A DNA stretch of 64,000 bases from Cordilura impudica (Eukaryota; Arthropoda; Insecta; Diptera; Scathophagidae), in the NCBI GenBank assembly GCA_963682025.1, contig OY821520.1:138392738-138456737 (forward strand), written 5' to 3'. A program made the position numbers and the translations under genes. Positions 1 through 11,420 of this stretch are shown here, piece by piece (within the stretch, counting starts at the first letter, position 1; every line of letters starts with the position of its first letter). The notes below the pieces were generated by a model. It searched no databases, was not told the origin of the DNA, and saw only the letters and a list, made by a program, of their open reading frames with translations.

Positions 1-100
1 TCTTCATTCAATTCTCGGGACCTAATCAACCGATTTGCGCGATTTTAAATAGCAAGCTTCTCACGATGTTAATGAATCATTTTTATGCCAACGAGCACCC

Positions 101-190
101 TAGCTACCCGATTGAAGCCGTCATCGTGATTTCCACAGACGGAGAGACGGACAGACGGACATCGCTATATCAACTCTGCTTGTTCTAAGG
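101..190. repeat. Fragment of a dispersed repeat with a GACGGACA tract
   Basis: A run of GGACGGACAGACGGAC-type repeats (about 136-162) is followed by a short A/T-rich stretch. The same kind of tract occurs at 38330-38350, inside a longer dispersed repeat, and resembles the (GTCY)n microsatellite of fly mini-me/DINE-1-like elements. Only a fragment is present here. Confidence 0.4.
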
Positions 191-622
191 ATCACAAATA
201 TATATATTTTATGGGTTCTAAAATATTTTTTCTAATTATTACAAACGGAATGACAAACTGACATATACCCTCTGCACACTGGGGTGGAGGGTTTAAAAAT
301 AGACACGCTTCTTGAGGAGAACAAACATCAAAACAAAACTGACAGTTATACCATCTTTCGATAGGATGATACATTTTGGACGACTTTTACCTGAACTGAA
401 TTATATAAGAATTTCTTATTTATTATGGAATCAGTAAAATAAATGAAACTATTAAATATTTTATGTATATACATACACACATGTTATAAATTCCATTAAT
501 AATATTCAAGTGCAAACTTAAATGCGCATATAAAAAATACTGTAAGAATAAAAACATCTGACTCACTGTTTCATACAAAAACTTGAAACAATATTATACA
601 TATATACTTTTATAAATACATA
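191..622. other. AT-rich non-coding stretch
   Basis: No convincing reading frame, RNA or repeat boundary is visible. By context it is probably eas intron sequence. Confidence 0.4.
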
Positions 623-1744
623 CAATGTATCACAAGTTTGTGAATTTTGATATGCAACGTAAATAAACAGCATTTTATATAAGATTTGTAAATAACATAT
701 TTGCATTTTCATTTATTTCATTAAGAAGGAGACCATATCGCTCATTAAAAACATAAAAAAATTGTTTACAATTTGAAATTTAATATTAATTCATTTTATA
801 AAAAATATCTCACAAAAGTCTGTGAATTTAATTTGTTACATGTACAGTAGCGAGAAAAAAATGCAACCCGATGCCATATGATCTTCAGGATCCTGTCTTG
901 GCTTATTTATGCAACCTATTAATGTGTTACAGTTACTGTTAAATTATTTAAGTGATTATTATTGGAATAAAACATTTTTTGCTTTTTAAGAAAATTATCC
1001 CTTATGTTATACGAGAAAAAAATGCAACTCCTCGTAATTCAAAAATTTTATTTAGATTAAATTAATATTATTGAAAACAATTGGTGTGAGTAGTCCCAAT
1101 TGCCTTTTTTTATTTTGCACTGTTGATTATTGAAGGGTTCCTTTAAATCGGAGATGAACTTTGCTCCTTGATATCTATGAGAAAGAAATCGGGTTTTTTT
1201 TTGGTGGGGTTTCTTTTAAATGATTTATTGTAATTTGGAACGGGTTAACAAATTACATAAATCTCAAGATAGGTTATGGTAAAGGTTTGGGAATAAAGAA
1301 AATTATGAAATAAAAAAGTTAGTTTTGAGTTTTAATTTGAATGCATTTATTTCGATGCTCACCCTTGCTATATCGAAATCCAAGTGAAGTTACTTCTTCA
1401 ACCGTAACTTCTAGCTTCGGGTTGCATTCGTAAATTTTTTTTTTCGAAAGCTTACATGGTTTGTACTAAAGTTCGTTGGTACTTAAGTATGACTTAATTG
1501 TACAAAAAGTTATTAAATTCGAACAAAGTTATCGATACTTATTTATTCATTTATTAATTTTAAAAAAAAAATAGAATTATTTTTTGTTGTCTAAAATAGT
1601 GATTTTAGACATGCCGGCCTCTTTTTTAAGCATTATTAGGCTGTTGAGCCGAGCAGCAAAGCACCTGTGCTAGTGAGCGGATGGCTTCAGACAGTATTTG
1701 CGCGTTTGGTGTTCACATTTCAGCGCTTGATTTCGGTAAATTTT

Positions 1745-1935
1745 TTTTTGGCTTACGTTGTTGTTGACGTTGTTGTTGTCGCCTTTGTCGCGGTGGACTA
1801 TTTTATCTTGGAGCACGTTCTCGTTGTTCATTTGGGTGAAGTAACGTATGGTAAAATTGGTCGCATTTACGGCACGTGTTTGATAGGGGTAGTTGTTTTC
1901 CCTATTAAGTGTTCCAGGGAGAAAATTTCGTGATC
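1745..1935 (-). pseudogene. BEL/Pao-like gag zinc-knuckle fragment
   Basis: Read on the minus strand, one frame gives CRKCDQFYHTLLHPNEQRE, then a stop and a Q/R-rich tail. A C-x2-C knuckle followed by HTLLH is the signature of BEL/Pao retrotransposon Gag proteins. Nothing else of the element (protease, RT, integrase, LTRs) is recognised, so this is a captured or relic fragment inside Tc1 element A. It is more GC-rich than its surroundings, which supports a foreign origin. Sure of the motif, less sure of the limits. Confidence 0.5.
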
Positions 1936-1979
1936 GAGTCGGAGTCTCGAAAAAACGATTAAATTTTTCTTAAAACTAA

Positions 1980-2615
1980 TATTTTGTAGCATAGCCATTA
2001 TGGGCTATTGCCGCATTTAATCTGGATGGAATGGAATCGACTAGGGATATAACATGATTAGGGGACACATCTTTCCATTCTAATTTTACAATTTCTTCTA
2101 ATTGCTGTAAATTTGATGTTTTTTTTTCTTAACTTCCCGATCTACAAGCTTCCATAGGTTTTCTATGGGGTTGAGATCGGGAAATTGCGGAGGCCACTCC
2201 AAAACTTGCACATCATGGTCGCTTAAAAACTTGCGAGCTGAGCGACTTGTGTGCTTAGGATCATTATCCTGCTGAAATATGCTTCCAGGGGCAATTTTTT
2301 TCTTGAAAATGGGGAAGCGTGCGCTCTTCCAAAATTTCGCAGTACTTAATGGCGTTCATTATTCCCTCCATTTTGGTTATGGGACCTGTACCATCACAAG
2401 AGAAGGCACCTAAAATAATGTAAATTAGCTTAGTTTTCTTACATAAATATATTATTCCTTGCCCCACACCATTATCGAACCTCCGCCATGTTTAACAGTT
2501 GGCAACTGATATCTGGGCGAATATCTTTGTTTTGGCGGCCGGCGCATGTAATTTATGCCATCAGAGCCAAATAAATTAAATTTGGATTCATCGCTCCACA
2601 AAACAAACAAAAGAA
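1980..2615 (-). pseudogene. Tc1 transposase remnant of element A
   Basis: On the minus strand the pieces follow the Tc1 order: a DESKFNLFGSDG segment (first catalytic Asp) near 2590-2560, TVKHGGGSIMVWG near 2500-2470, then the C-terminal [10 protein letters not shown] block (catalytic Glu) near 2190-2160. The pieces fall in different frames with stops between them, so no protein is made. The N-terminal helix-turn-helix part is absent or unrecognisable. Confidence 0.75.
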
Positions 2616-2702
2616 GAGTTGAATTTGATAACCGTTATTAGTTTCGAGTCTCGATCGAATATCATATGGCACAGAGTTGCAATTTTTTTACTCAGTACTG
2701 TA

Positions 2703-3335
2703 TGGAACTAGGCTTATACGATAAATTGTCAAAATTAATATTTTGTATGGTATCCCTTCTTGCTATAAACTGCTGCCAATCGTTGGGGAATTGATTCCAC
2801 CAATAAATGCAACTCCAAAACATGATTGATCCACCACCGTGCTTCACAGTTGGTTTTAAGTTGCACAACCGCAACGTTTATCCAGGCTTACGCCAAACCA
2901 TACGACGACCATCAGGACCAAAAATGTTGAACTTACTTTCGTCGCTGAATATAATGTTCTCCAAGAAGTCAAAATTTTTTGGTGTTGTAGGTATTGGCAA
3001 AGGAGAGGCGCTTAACTGCGTTGACTTTTGAAATGAACGGTTTTTCCTAGCTTTTGAGCACTCTACGCACCGTTTCATTAGCTACATTTGTATGTAAGGC
3101 TGACTTGAGCTCGCTGTTAATTTTTCGAGCTGAGATATGTGGATTTCGACGTATTTTCTCTCTCTTCCCGTATTGACAATAGCTCAAGACGACCTGAACG
3201 TTTCATACGTTATGCTGATGGGCATCTGTCAAATATTTCTGATATATACTTGTTTGATATACCGTCATTATGGAGATGTAAAATGATTTTTCTTTTCAGA
3301 ATCGTTAAATTCTTTGCCTCTAGGCATTTCTAAAC
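2703..3335 (-). pseudogene. Internally deleted Tc1 transposase of element B
   Basis: The minus strand shows SDESKFNIFGPDGRRMVWRKP (about 2960-2880) followed by TVKHGGGSIMFW (about 2850-2815). It then jumps directly to a C-terminal segment with PQRLAAVYSKKGYHTKY-like content (about 2790-2735). The segment with the second Asp and the catalytic Glu (PDLNPIE) is missing, so the copy carries an internal deletion on top of frameshifts. The upstream HTH/linker part continues to about 3335 in broken frames. Confidence 0.7.
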
Positions 3336-3813
3336 CGCACTCATTAAGAATATATACCGAAATGACGCAAAATTAATAAATTATTATGTATTTAGGTATA
3401 TATTAACTATTATTAACAAAAATGAACCAAACACTGTATGAATTCAAGACCAACGGAACAATTTTCTCTTAAATTCGCCTACTTTTGTGGCACCGCTGCA
3501 GCAATTGTTGTTTTTTCTATTAACTAAGATTATATAAATTTACTTATTATTGTAACAACTTTTACTCACGTGTTTATTCAGTTTCTATTATGTCAAAAAT
3601 AAAATACTGAGAATAATTTTACTCTGTCACAGTAAACGTGTTATGACGTTTTTACTTTTCTTCTTTAAATAATAAACCAAAATATGGATTTTACTCCATA
3701 TCGAATGAGCCTATTAGCCCCCAGTTAAATTCACAAACTCTATTGATACACTGTACATTATATATAATTAGAATAACAACCACGTAAGTATTCAGCACAA
3801 TACATACATTATA

Positions 3814-4240
3814 CGAGGGCGGATCAATAAGTCCGAAACTGTCGAAAAAAAGTCACGATATGGTGTTATCTTTCCGAGAGTTTAGCAATCTGTCCGAAAG
3901 AAAAATGGATGCTGCGTTTCCTCATAACGTAATCGTTTGACAACTTCAAATTAGTGTCTGGCGTTGTTCAACCGCAATACGGATGAGTTTTTACGTAGTT
4001 TTATAATGGTGGATGCAACATCGATCCATTACAACACACCGGAGATCAAGCCGCAGTCTAAACAATTGATTTCTTCGGGCGAACCGGCGCCGAAGAAGAC
4101 GAATGTGCTTCTCGGCCAACAAGGTCATAGCAACATTTTCTCCGGATTTAGCTCGCAGTTACATAGTTCCAAACCTAAAGAAATGTTTTTGACGATACTA
4201 TCATTGATCAAAGAAATGCCTATTAAGTTTTTTTTTTAAA
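3814..4240 (+). pseudogene. mariner (DD34D-type) remnant
   Basis: A mariner-like terminus (ACGAGGGCGGATCAATAAGTC) opens the segment. From 3964 the reading frame gives FIMVDATSIHYNTPE then SKQLISSGEPAPKK, the mariner block around the first catalytic Asp. The following region still resembles GKVMATVFWD but is altered. The copy stops near 4240 without the second and third Asp or a right terminal repeat. The N-terminal DNA-binding half is also gone, so it is doubly truncated and inactive. Confidence 0.7.
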
Positions 4241-4557
4241 ATATTTTAGGAAATAAGGGTAAGGATGATTCTAAAAAGGGAAAATTTTCAACATCCTTGA
4301 AATGATTATACTCAATTTGTGTGTATTTACAATTTTTATAAAGCTTCAGAGTCTTAGGTCCAGTTCCGAAAAATTAAGCATATAATACAAAAATGGGGTA
4401 TATAACGCAAATATAATAAAAAAAAAAACACTGCGATATTTCAACAAACGCAAATAAGCAAAAATATTTTTAATATTCCAAAGTTTATTGTAAAATATGT
4501 ATTAAAATATGAGGTTGTGTTGGGTGTTGGGTAGTAATCGAAATGTTAAGACTAATA
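4241..4557. other. AT-rich spacer
   Basis: Nothing recognisable apart from short A runs. Confidence 0.3.
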
Positions 4558-5858
4558 AAGGGTCCGCCATCTAACGTTTTTTTTCAACTAGTGCTTATTT
4601 CGTGAATGGTAACACTTAGATCATGTCTGATTTGACAGATAATTAGTTTTATCCTTCCGCTGAACGAATATGGTTGTGTATACGCCTGAACAACGCTGGG
4701 AAATATTGCGACATTACTTTGAAAATCATGGTAATGTTGCAGAATGTGTGCGAAAATTGCGTACGGATTTTGGAAGAAGAGAAGCACCGTCAGCTCCGTA
4801 TGTTCGTTATCTTGTGAAAAAAGTGAAAGAAACTGGCATCCTCATCGATAAACCAAAGCGTGAAAAGCCAAAAACAGTGCGTACACCCGAGAATATTGCT
4901 GCTGTGGCAGAAAGTGTGCGTGAAGCGCCATCAACATCAATTCACCGTTGTTCTCAAGAATTGAACATTTCGGAGGCATCATTGAGACGAATTTTGCATA
5001 AAGACCTTGGTATGACGCCATACAAAGTCCAATTGGTTCAGGAGTTGAAGCCAACTGACCATCCAATGCGTTTTCGCTTCGCTAAGTGGGCCTGCGATCG
5101 ACTTACAGAAGATGGCGATTTTGCCAAAAAAAATCATCTTTTCAAATGAAGCTCATTTTGATCTTGTCGGGTATGTAAACAAGCAAAATTGTCGCATTTG
5201 GGGCACAGAAAACCCGCACACATACATTGAAAAGCCGATACACCCAAAACGAGTCACTGTTTGGTGCGGATTTTGGTCCAGAGGCATAATTGGGCCATTT
5301 TTCTTCGAAAATGAGCAAGGAGTGGCCGTTACAGTCAATGGCGATCGTTATCGGGCCATGTTGAACGAATTTTTGGTCACAAAAATTGAAGAGGAGGATA
5401 TTGGCAACATTTGGTTTCAACAGGACGGCGCTACGTGCCACACAGCCGAAGCTACACTCGATGTTTTGCGCCTTGTTTTTGAAGATCGCATTATCAGCCG
5501 CAGATCTGATGTCGTTTGGCCACCTCGGAGCTGCGATTTGACACCGTTGGACTATTATTTGTGGGGTGCCATCAAAGATAAGTGTTACGCCAACAAGCCA
5601 GAGACAATTGACGCTTTAAAGGACAATATTCGTGAAGCCATTGGTGAAATACAGCTGCACACAATCGATAATGTGCTTAAAAATTGGACCGATCGTGTAG
5701 GCTACTGCATGGCCAGCCGAGGCAGCCATTTGAATGAAATAATTTTCCATTATTAACCGGAAGGATTGTACTTTCAAATAAAAAAAGAAATTTGAGATAA
5801 TATTCAGTAGTTTTTTTTATAGCATTTTCAAAAAAAAAAAGTTATTTGGCGGACCCTT
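4558..5858 (+). mobile_element. Complete Tc1/mariner-superfamily element, 1301 bp
   Basis: Near-perfect terminal inverted repeats AAGGGTCCGCCATCTAAC (left) and AAGGGTCCGCCAAATAAC (right, reverse complement) sit directly inside TA dinucleotides at 4556-4557 and 5859-5860. The length is right for this superfamily, with short TIRs and one transposase gene filling the element. The good preservation of the ends and most of the gene suggests a fairly recent insertion. Confidence 0.9.
4670..5756 (+). pseudogene. Transposase with D-(36)-D third spacing, frameshifted
   Basis: The ATG at 4670 starts a protein with an N-terminal helix-turn-helix region (YTPEQRWEILRHYFENHG, residues 4-21) and linker, as in insect mariner relatives. 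The frame breaks inside the A-run at about 5127-5134: one extra A. It resumes in the frame of 5112-5756, so about 360 residues were once encoded. The first catalytic motif reads SNEAHFD where an Asp is expected (SDEAHF), a catalytic Asp-to-Asn change. The second is QQDGATCH and the third WPPRSCDLTPLDYYLWG, with 36 residues between the two Asps. That differs from the 34 of mariner (DD34D) and Tc1 (DD34E). I cannot place it in a named clade. The copy is dead by two independent lesions. Confidence 0.85.
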
Positions 5859-5860
5859 TA

Positions 5861-6567
5861 CTAAAATATTAAATCCAACCCGTGCCACAAAATTTCATTG
5901 ATTATACATATTCTCAAAATTAGAAAAAAAACTTATTGATTTTAAATAATTAAAAGAAATATGGTATTTACACCAATTTATATATAAATCTTAATTAAAC
6001 AGTAGTGTACTATCAATAACAAGCAAATCAGAGAATCCTTATCTCAAAACAACAACAAAAATAATTTTGTAAATTAAAACTTCATTCCATTCTAAAAAAA
6101 ATCTTACGAATCTCACACTCTTGGGTATCTATGCATTTTGATTAAAAATATATTTTATTAAAAACAAAGCGATAAAAAACTTAATTTTACTATTCAATTA
6201 TATTTCAAAAAGATAAAAATAAGATAAAAGAAATTTAAAATAAGTTTTCAAAATAAAAAAATAAATGAATAAATTCGTTTGTAGAAAAGAACATAATGTT
6301 TCTAAAAACTGCTTGGAAAACAAATTAGGTTGAATTTACTTTATCTTGTTTTTATCTTTTTTAATTATGAATAATAAAATTAAATTTTATTATGCCTTTG
6401 GACTCATATATGCATAACCTCAGGATGGTATGGTAAGGTTAATTAAGTTAAAGTTTTAAAACTTTTATTGCGTTACAAGCGACCTGCACTCATACGGTAC
6501 ATCGTATATGTTAAACACTTTAAATCGATTTTCTCGAAAAAAAAAAACATATTTGAAGTCCCTGAAC
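5861..6567. other. AT-rich non-coding stretch
   Basis: No gene or repeat boundary recognised. Confidence 0.3.
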
Positions 6568-6575
6568 ATTACAAC

Positions 6576-9466
6576 CAATTCCGTCTTTGCCATAAGGGCA
6601 CTCGGGGCCGTGTCCAGGGCCCCGACCTCATGGGGGCCCCGAAAGGCCGATATATTCGATTACACGAAAGAAAGAAGTTAAATATTTTGTATTTTCTGGT
6701 GATTTTCAGCAATTTTTTTTGTTAATTTTTTTTTTTTTTGTTAATTTCAAAAACAAAAAGGAATAGAAAAAAAATTTAACCGAAACTTAAATATTAACAA
6801 ATACTAAAAAAATGTATTTGTTCACAAAAAAGAAATAAAGTTCTAGCTCAAAAAGAAATAGCCGAAAAACTTCCTAAACTCACTTCATTTTTTACGGTGG
6901 AAGAAACAAACAGGATGACTGATTCTTCGCCTTCATCATCTCAAGATCCGGTTACTTTCGAATTTCAACGGGAAAAAGAACTTACGTCTGAAAAAAATGA
7001 TATTATGCAAGTTCCAGATGTAGAGAGAGTAACAGGTACATTAGATGCTGAATCCTCCAATTCAAGCTTCTGTGACTTATTATTTACGAGCATAGAAAGT
7101 GTATCTCCTGATCCTGGTACGTACTGTGATGAAATTTTAACGGAAGAAGTACGCGATATTTGGACTCAAAAAGGGCCAGAATTTTTTTAAAATAAAGAGT
7201 GTGACTTCTCCGAAACCTCTAAATTCAAGCGGTAAAACAAAAACTAGATACTTGACTAAAAATATGTTCACCCGTATATAGACCAATGGTGAGTCTTTAG
7301 AAAGAAAATGGCTCCTATTTTCACCGTCAAAGAACTCTGTATACTGTTATTGCTGCCGTCTATTTAATACTACTACTGGTACTGGTCATAATTTGAGTTC
7401 TCCAAATGGATATAAAGACTGGAAACATATAAGTAATTTATTAATGGAGCATGAGAACAGTTTACAACACAGGGAATCAATGATGAAATATGTCGACAGC
7501 GAGTTTTTGTCCCAATATAATACACAAGTCAATTATTGGAAGAATGTACTTAAAAGAATTGTTGCAGTAGTGAACTTTTTGGCTTCCAGAGGACTTGCTT
7601 TTCGTGGTGATAATGAAATATTAGGGTCTCAAAATAACGGAAATTATTTGGGATGCTTAGAACTAATTAGTGAATTTGATCCTTTTCTTGCTGATCACAT
7701 GCGAAACTGCGGAAATAGTGGAAAAGGAAATACATCATATTTTTCTGCAAATATTTGTAATGAATTTATTAATATAATGGGACAGCAAGTGCTAAAAGCG
7801 ATTGTTAATGAACTAAAAGCTGCAAAATACTACTGTATTAGTTTGGATTCTATACCAATCTTTCACATGTTGACCAACTCACCTTTATCGTTGGATACGT
7901 CGAAGACAGAGGGCCTATTGAGAGATTTTTGCAATTTTTGCCTATGGATGAACATAATGCTCAATACATAGCAGGTGCCATTTTAAACTTTACTGAAAGT
8001 CTTGATATTCCTATAAAAGATTGCCGATGGCAGAGTTACGATAATGCATCAAATATGGCAGGAAAGTATTCTGGTGTTCAGGCAAGAATAAAAGAAAAAT
8101 GTGAATTTGGTAGGTTTTGAAGCTGTTCAATGTGTTTCAGATGCAGTATCCTACTTCCAATTCGTCCAAAAATTATTTAATTTTTTCTCGGCTTCGACCA
8201 AACGATGGAAAATTATGACAGCGAATTTGGGAACAAATAAAGTTTTGAAGTCTCTCCCGGATACTGGATGGTCTGCACGTGCTAATGCTATTAATGCTTT
8301 GCAAAATGATTATTTTCATATATCTGAAGCTTTAATATTAATTTCAAATGACATCAATCAACCAGTAGAAACAAGAAACGAAGCTCAAAGCCTAGCCAAA
8401 AAAATGGAAAAATTTAAAAATATGCTTCTAACGGAGATTTGGAATGATCTTTTAGGAGTTATAAACAAAAAAAGCATAAGTTTACAAAAAAAAAAAAAAA
8501 CACTTTGACACTGGACGTTGCAACAAAACTTTACGCATCTTTATCGATTATGTCAGTAACGCACGCGATAATTTCGATCAGTACGAATCGGCCGCTAAAG
8601 AAAAAAAAAACCAATGGTGACTATAAATATTTGTTTGAAAGAAAAAAAAAACTCGCAGCACACGTCTTACTTTTTTTGACGGATCATCGGAGACTGTACA
8701 GTTAAATGGCAAACAAAAATTCCGCGTAGAAACGTTTATTCCCATAATTGACACATTACATGTACATTTAAAAAAGCGTTCTGCTGCATACCAAGAAATT
8801 GATGAAATTTTTAGTTTTATTTCTCAATTAATAACAATTGATTCTGACCAGTTGTCAAAAAAATGCAAAGAATTTGCCGAATTCTACCACAAAGACATTA
8901 ATGCTAAGGAGTTCATATCAGAATGTTTTCATATAAGGCAGTACCTCAAGAACATAGCAACGGAATCATCGGATTTGAGTATCTCAGCTTTACATAACCT
9001 AATAAAGTCCGATAAGTTAGAAGAAGCTTTTCCAAATGTTGAAGTTGCTACAAGAATATTTATTTGTTTAATGATCACTAATTGTAGTGGAGAGCGGTCA
9101 TTTTCTCGGCTAAAGAGAATAAAAAATGAATTACGAACGTCTATGTTACAAGAACGCCTAACTAACTTGTTAATTATGTGCATTGAAAGTGATGTCCTTC
9201 AAAAAATTGTTTTTGAGGATATAATAGAAGATTTTGCAGCACAGAAATCCCGAAAAAAACCTTTAGCGTAACCAATTTAAATCAGAACATAAATACCTAG
9301 GTTATATTTCTTATAACATTAAATAACATGTATTAAATTTGTATTAAACATAATAAATTTAAAATCATAACAAAAAATTCTTGTCATTCGTTATTTTTTT
9401 TACTTTCCAGTGGGGCCCTAAATTATTTTGTGCCCAGGAGCCCCGACATGCCTTAAGACGGCCCTG
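6576..9466 (+). mobile_element. Complete hAT element with 8-bp target duplication
   Basis: The 8-bp direct repeat ATTACAAC lies at 6568-6575 and 9467-9474, exactly outside degenerate inverted ends (left CAATTCCGTCTTTGCC; right, reverse complement, CAGGGCCGTCTTAAGGC). GC-rich GGGGCC/GGGGCCCC subterminal stretches occur at both ends (about 6600-6645 and 9410-9465). The length (2891 bp), 8-bp duplication and CA(G)GG-type terminus are characteristic of hAT elements. The left tip has mutated within its first bases, while the target duplication is still perfect. Confidence 0.9.
6845..9271 (+). pseudogene. hAT transposase (ZMYM1-like, TTF zinc finger + hAT C-terminal domain), broken
   Basis: The pieces on the plus strand run in the order expected of ZMYM1-like hAT transposases. 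First is an N-terminal LPKLTSFFTVEE segment (about 6868-6905). Then comes a TTF-type region with FSPSKNS..CYCCRLF-like content and HNLSSPNGYKDWKHIS (about 7330-7430). The RNase-H-like core follows (7440-8500), with DNASNMAGKYSGVQARIKE around 8040-8095. Last is a hAT dimerisation domain at 8852-9271 (RIFICLMITNCSGERSFSRLKRIKNE, about 9050-9125). At least four frame changes occur, several next to A-runs (about 8490, 8600, 8645), so no full protein can be made. It was presumably autonomous once. Confidence 0.85.
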
Positions 9467-9579
9467 ATTACAACTCAAAATCTACTTGACCGATCCTTTT
9501 GAAATTTTTTTACACTATTATTACACATAAATCACAATTTTTTCCCATTTTTAAACTCTTTCTTTTAAGTCATACTCTC

Positions 9580-10165
9580 TGTCTATCTATCTGCCATGGG
9601 GCAACCCCATTCCCTCTCATCCAATTGATCTGAAACTTGTCCCATAGTCTATAGATTAATTTTGGGGTAGTCACGCACAGTCAAGAATAGTCACGGAGTG
9701 ATTTAAAACCCATTTCCCCTCATCCGACTGATCTGAAACTTTGTCCATACACTTGTTGTGGCCAAAGATTAATTTTCAGATAGTCACACACAGTCGCGCA
9801 TACTCACGCACAGTCACGAAGTGATTTAAACCCCATTTCACCTCATCCGATCAATCTGAAACTTTGTCCATAGACTTGTTGTGGCCAAAGATTAATTTTA
9901 AGATAGTCACACACAATCACGCATAGTCACGCACAGTCACGGAGTGATTTAAACCCCATTTCCCCTCATCCAATCAATCTGAAACTTGGTCCACAGACTT
10001 GTTGTCACCAAATATTAACTTAAAGATTGTCACGCATAGTCATGTACAGTCACGGAGCGATTTAAGCCCCATTTCCCTTCATCCAACCAATCTGAAACTT
10101 GTTCCATAAACTTGTTGCGACCAAAGATTAATTTGAAAATAGTCACGCACAGTCAGAGTTTTAAT
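9580..10165. repeat. Imperfect tandem array, about 5 units of 100-130 bp
   Basis: The phrase ATCTGAAACTTG/TGTCC recurs near 9629, 9731, 9850, 9978 and 10089, each followed by TTGTTG..CCAAAGATTAA and GTCACGCACAGTCACGGAGTGATTTAAA. Unit length varies (about 100-130 bp) because an inner AGTCACGCA sub-repeat is present once to three times. The array opens with CTGCCATGGGGCAACCCC and closes with TTTTAATAAAAACTTTGG. The same opening, units and closing occur at 31809-32415, so this is a dispersed element with an internal satellite rather than a simple local satellite. Confidence 0.85.
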
Positions 10166-11420
10166 AAAAACTTTGGTTTTATGGGTTAGATGATTTAACA
10201 GCAAATTCACCGAAATTTAATAGCAAAAAGCGTGTTTTTCACTTCAAAATGCTGTCAAAAAAAAAATAAAAAACATTTAAAAACTCTTCCTGATTAACTC
10301 GGGACACATATCACCTTTTAAACGCATTTCGATTTTTTATTTTACATGATCCGGTAACGAGTTATGATGTTCACCGCAAAACAATTTTTTTTCGAGGCGC
10401 CTCCGGAGATTCGCAGTCACGGACTTATTTATTCAAATTTTTAATTAACATTTTTTTCAAAGATACTTCAAATGTTACACTATGACGTGTATATGAAATA
10501 AATAATACACCATTATTCATATCTTCGTAAAAGTCAAATATTTTCAAATTTTATTGACCCTTTTACAATTGTTTTTATTGCCTGTTTTTCATTTTAATTC
10601 GTAATAAACGATTTAAGACACAAACACAATTTAGCATCATAAGAGTTACACTTGTTGTCAATCTATAAAAATATGACAATGACAAAATGTTGCAGCTTCC
10701 TTTGGAGGCGTTATTGTTAACTACTAAACAAAAAACTACTGAACTGATTGTTATGAAATTTTAAACATAGGTTCTTTATCACACTTGAACTGACTGACAT
10801 GTTTTCTATATCCCTACGGCACCAGGGGGGGCTGAAATGCAAAAATCGTACCGTTTGAGCAATAGGCACAAAATTTTACACAATTTTATTGAAAACGGCA
10901 TTATTTAAAAATGGACCCGCTAAGACGCAGCTGTTTGGAGAAAAAAGTTACAAGCGTTTCTGTAAACCCTTGTTCAAGTTTCTGAAATCACAATAATGTC
11001 ATGCAATATGAATTTTATAATTTTTTTAATGCTATGGCTACTTAAAGGAATGCATTTTTATAAACTGTGTACTTTATTAAACTGTGGAAAAATTTTCAGA
11101 TCAAAATCTTTATTAATACCTGAAATGTTATAGTTTATGTAAATATTACTCATTGCCCGCAAGCGATTCTGCGAAACCAAATAATTGCAATATTGATATT
11201 TTTAAAATTCTATTAAAAAAGTATACATCTTAGAACAATAACACTTCACAGGTCGTCTAAGGGCATAAGTATAAGCAAATGTCCAAAGTTTCATACAAAT
11301 CGGAGATGGTGGGTTACATTTCATTAAAATATTGGTTGATCTGATATGAAATGACCCATTACCAATACAATTTTAATTCCAGATTTCAGGATATTGATCA
11401 AATTTACCAAGAACTTTTTG
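10166..11420. other. Non-coding stretch, no recognised feature
   Basis: Contains several phrases that read like old dispersed repeat sequence but no reading frame, target duplication or inverted ends that I can define. Confidence 0.3.

Larger units (their letters stand above)
845..2700 (-). mobile_element. Tc1-like element A, inserted in element B
   Basis: The left terminus CAGTAGCGAG.. and the right terminus (reverse complement CAGTACTGAG..) form inverted repeats that match for about 45 bp, including the shared ATGCAAC and GCCATATGAT blocks. TA flanks both sides (843-844, 2701-2702). A second copy of CGAGAAAAAAATGCAAC at about 1012-1027 is the inner direct repeat. The element is 1856 bp, a little longer than a usual Tc1, because it carries a BEL-like gag fragment and other unexplained sequence at 1100-1960. 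The transposase is decayed. Confidence 0.8.
623..3753 (-). mobile_element. Tc1-like element B (outer, interrupted by another Tc1)
   Basis: The ends are inverted repeats. The left reads CAATGTATCACA..AGTTTGTGAATTT from 623. The right, reverse-complemented from 3753, reads CAGTGTATCAATAGAGTTTGTGAATTT. Both sit beside TA (621-622 and 3754-3755), the Tc1/mariner target duplication. A third copy of the CACAA..TTTGTGAATTT motif at about 810-832 gives the inverted/direct-repeat layout of many Tc1 elements. A second Tc1 (845-2700) is inserted into the left arm. Removing it and one TA leaves about 1.27 kb, short for a full element, in line with the internal deletion seen in the transposase remnant. 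Not autonomous. Confidence 0.7.

Noticed and set aside
9580..10165. Tandem repeats considered as a CRISPR array
   Set aside because: Units are ~115 bp, imperfect, with no constant short repeat and unique spacers, in a eukaryotic genome.
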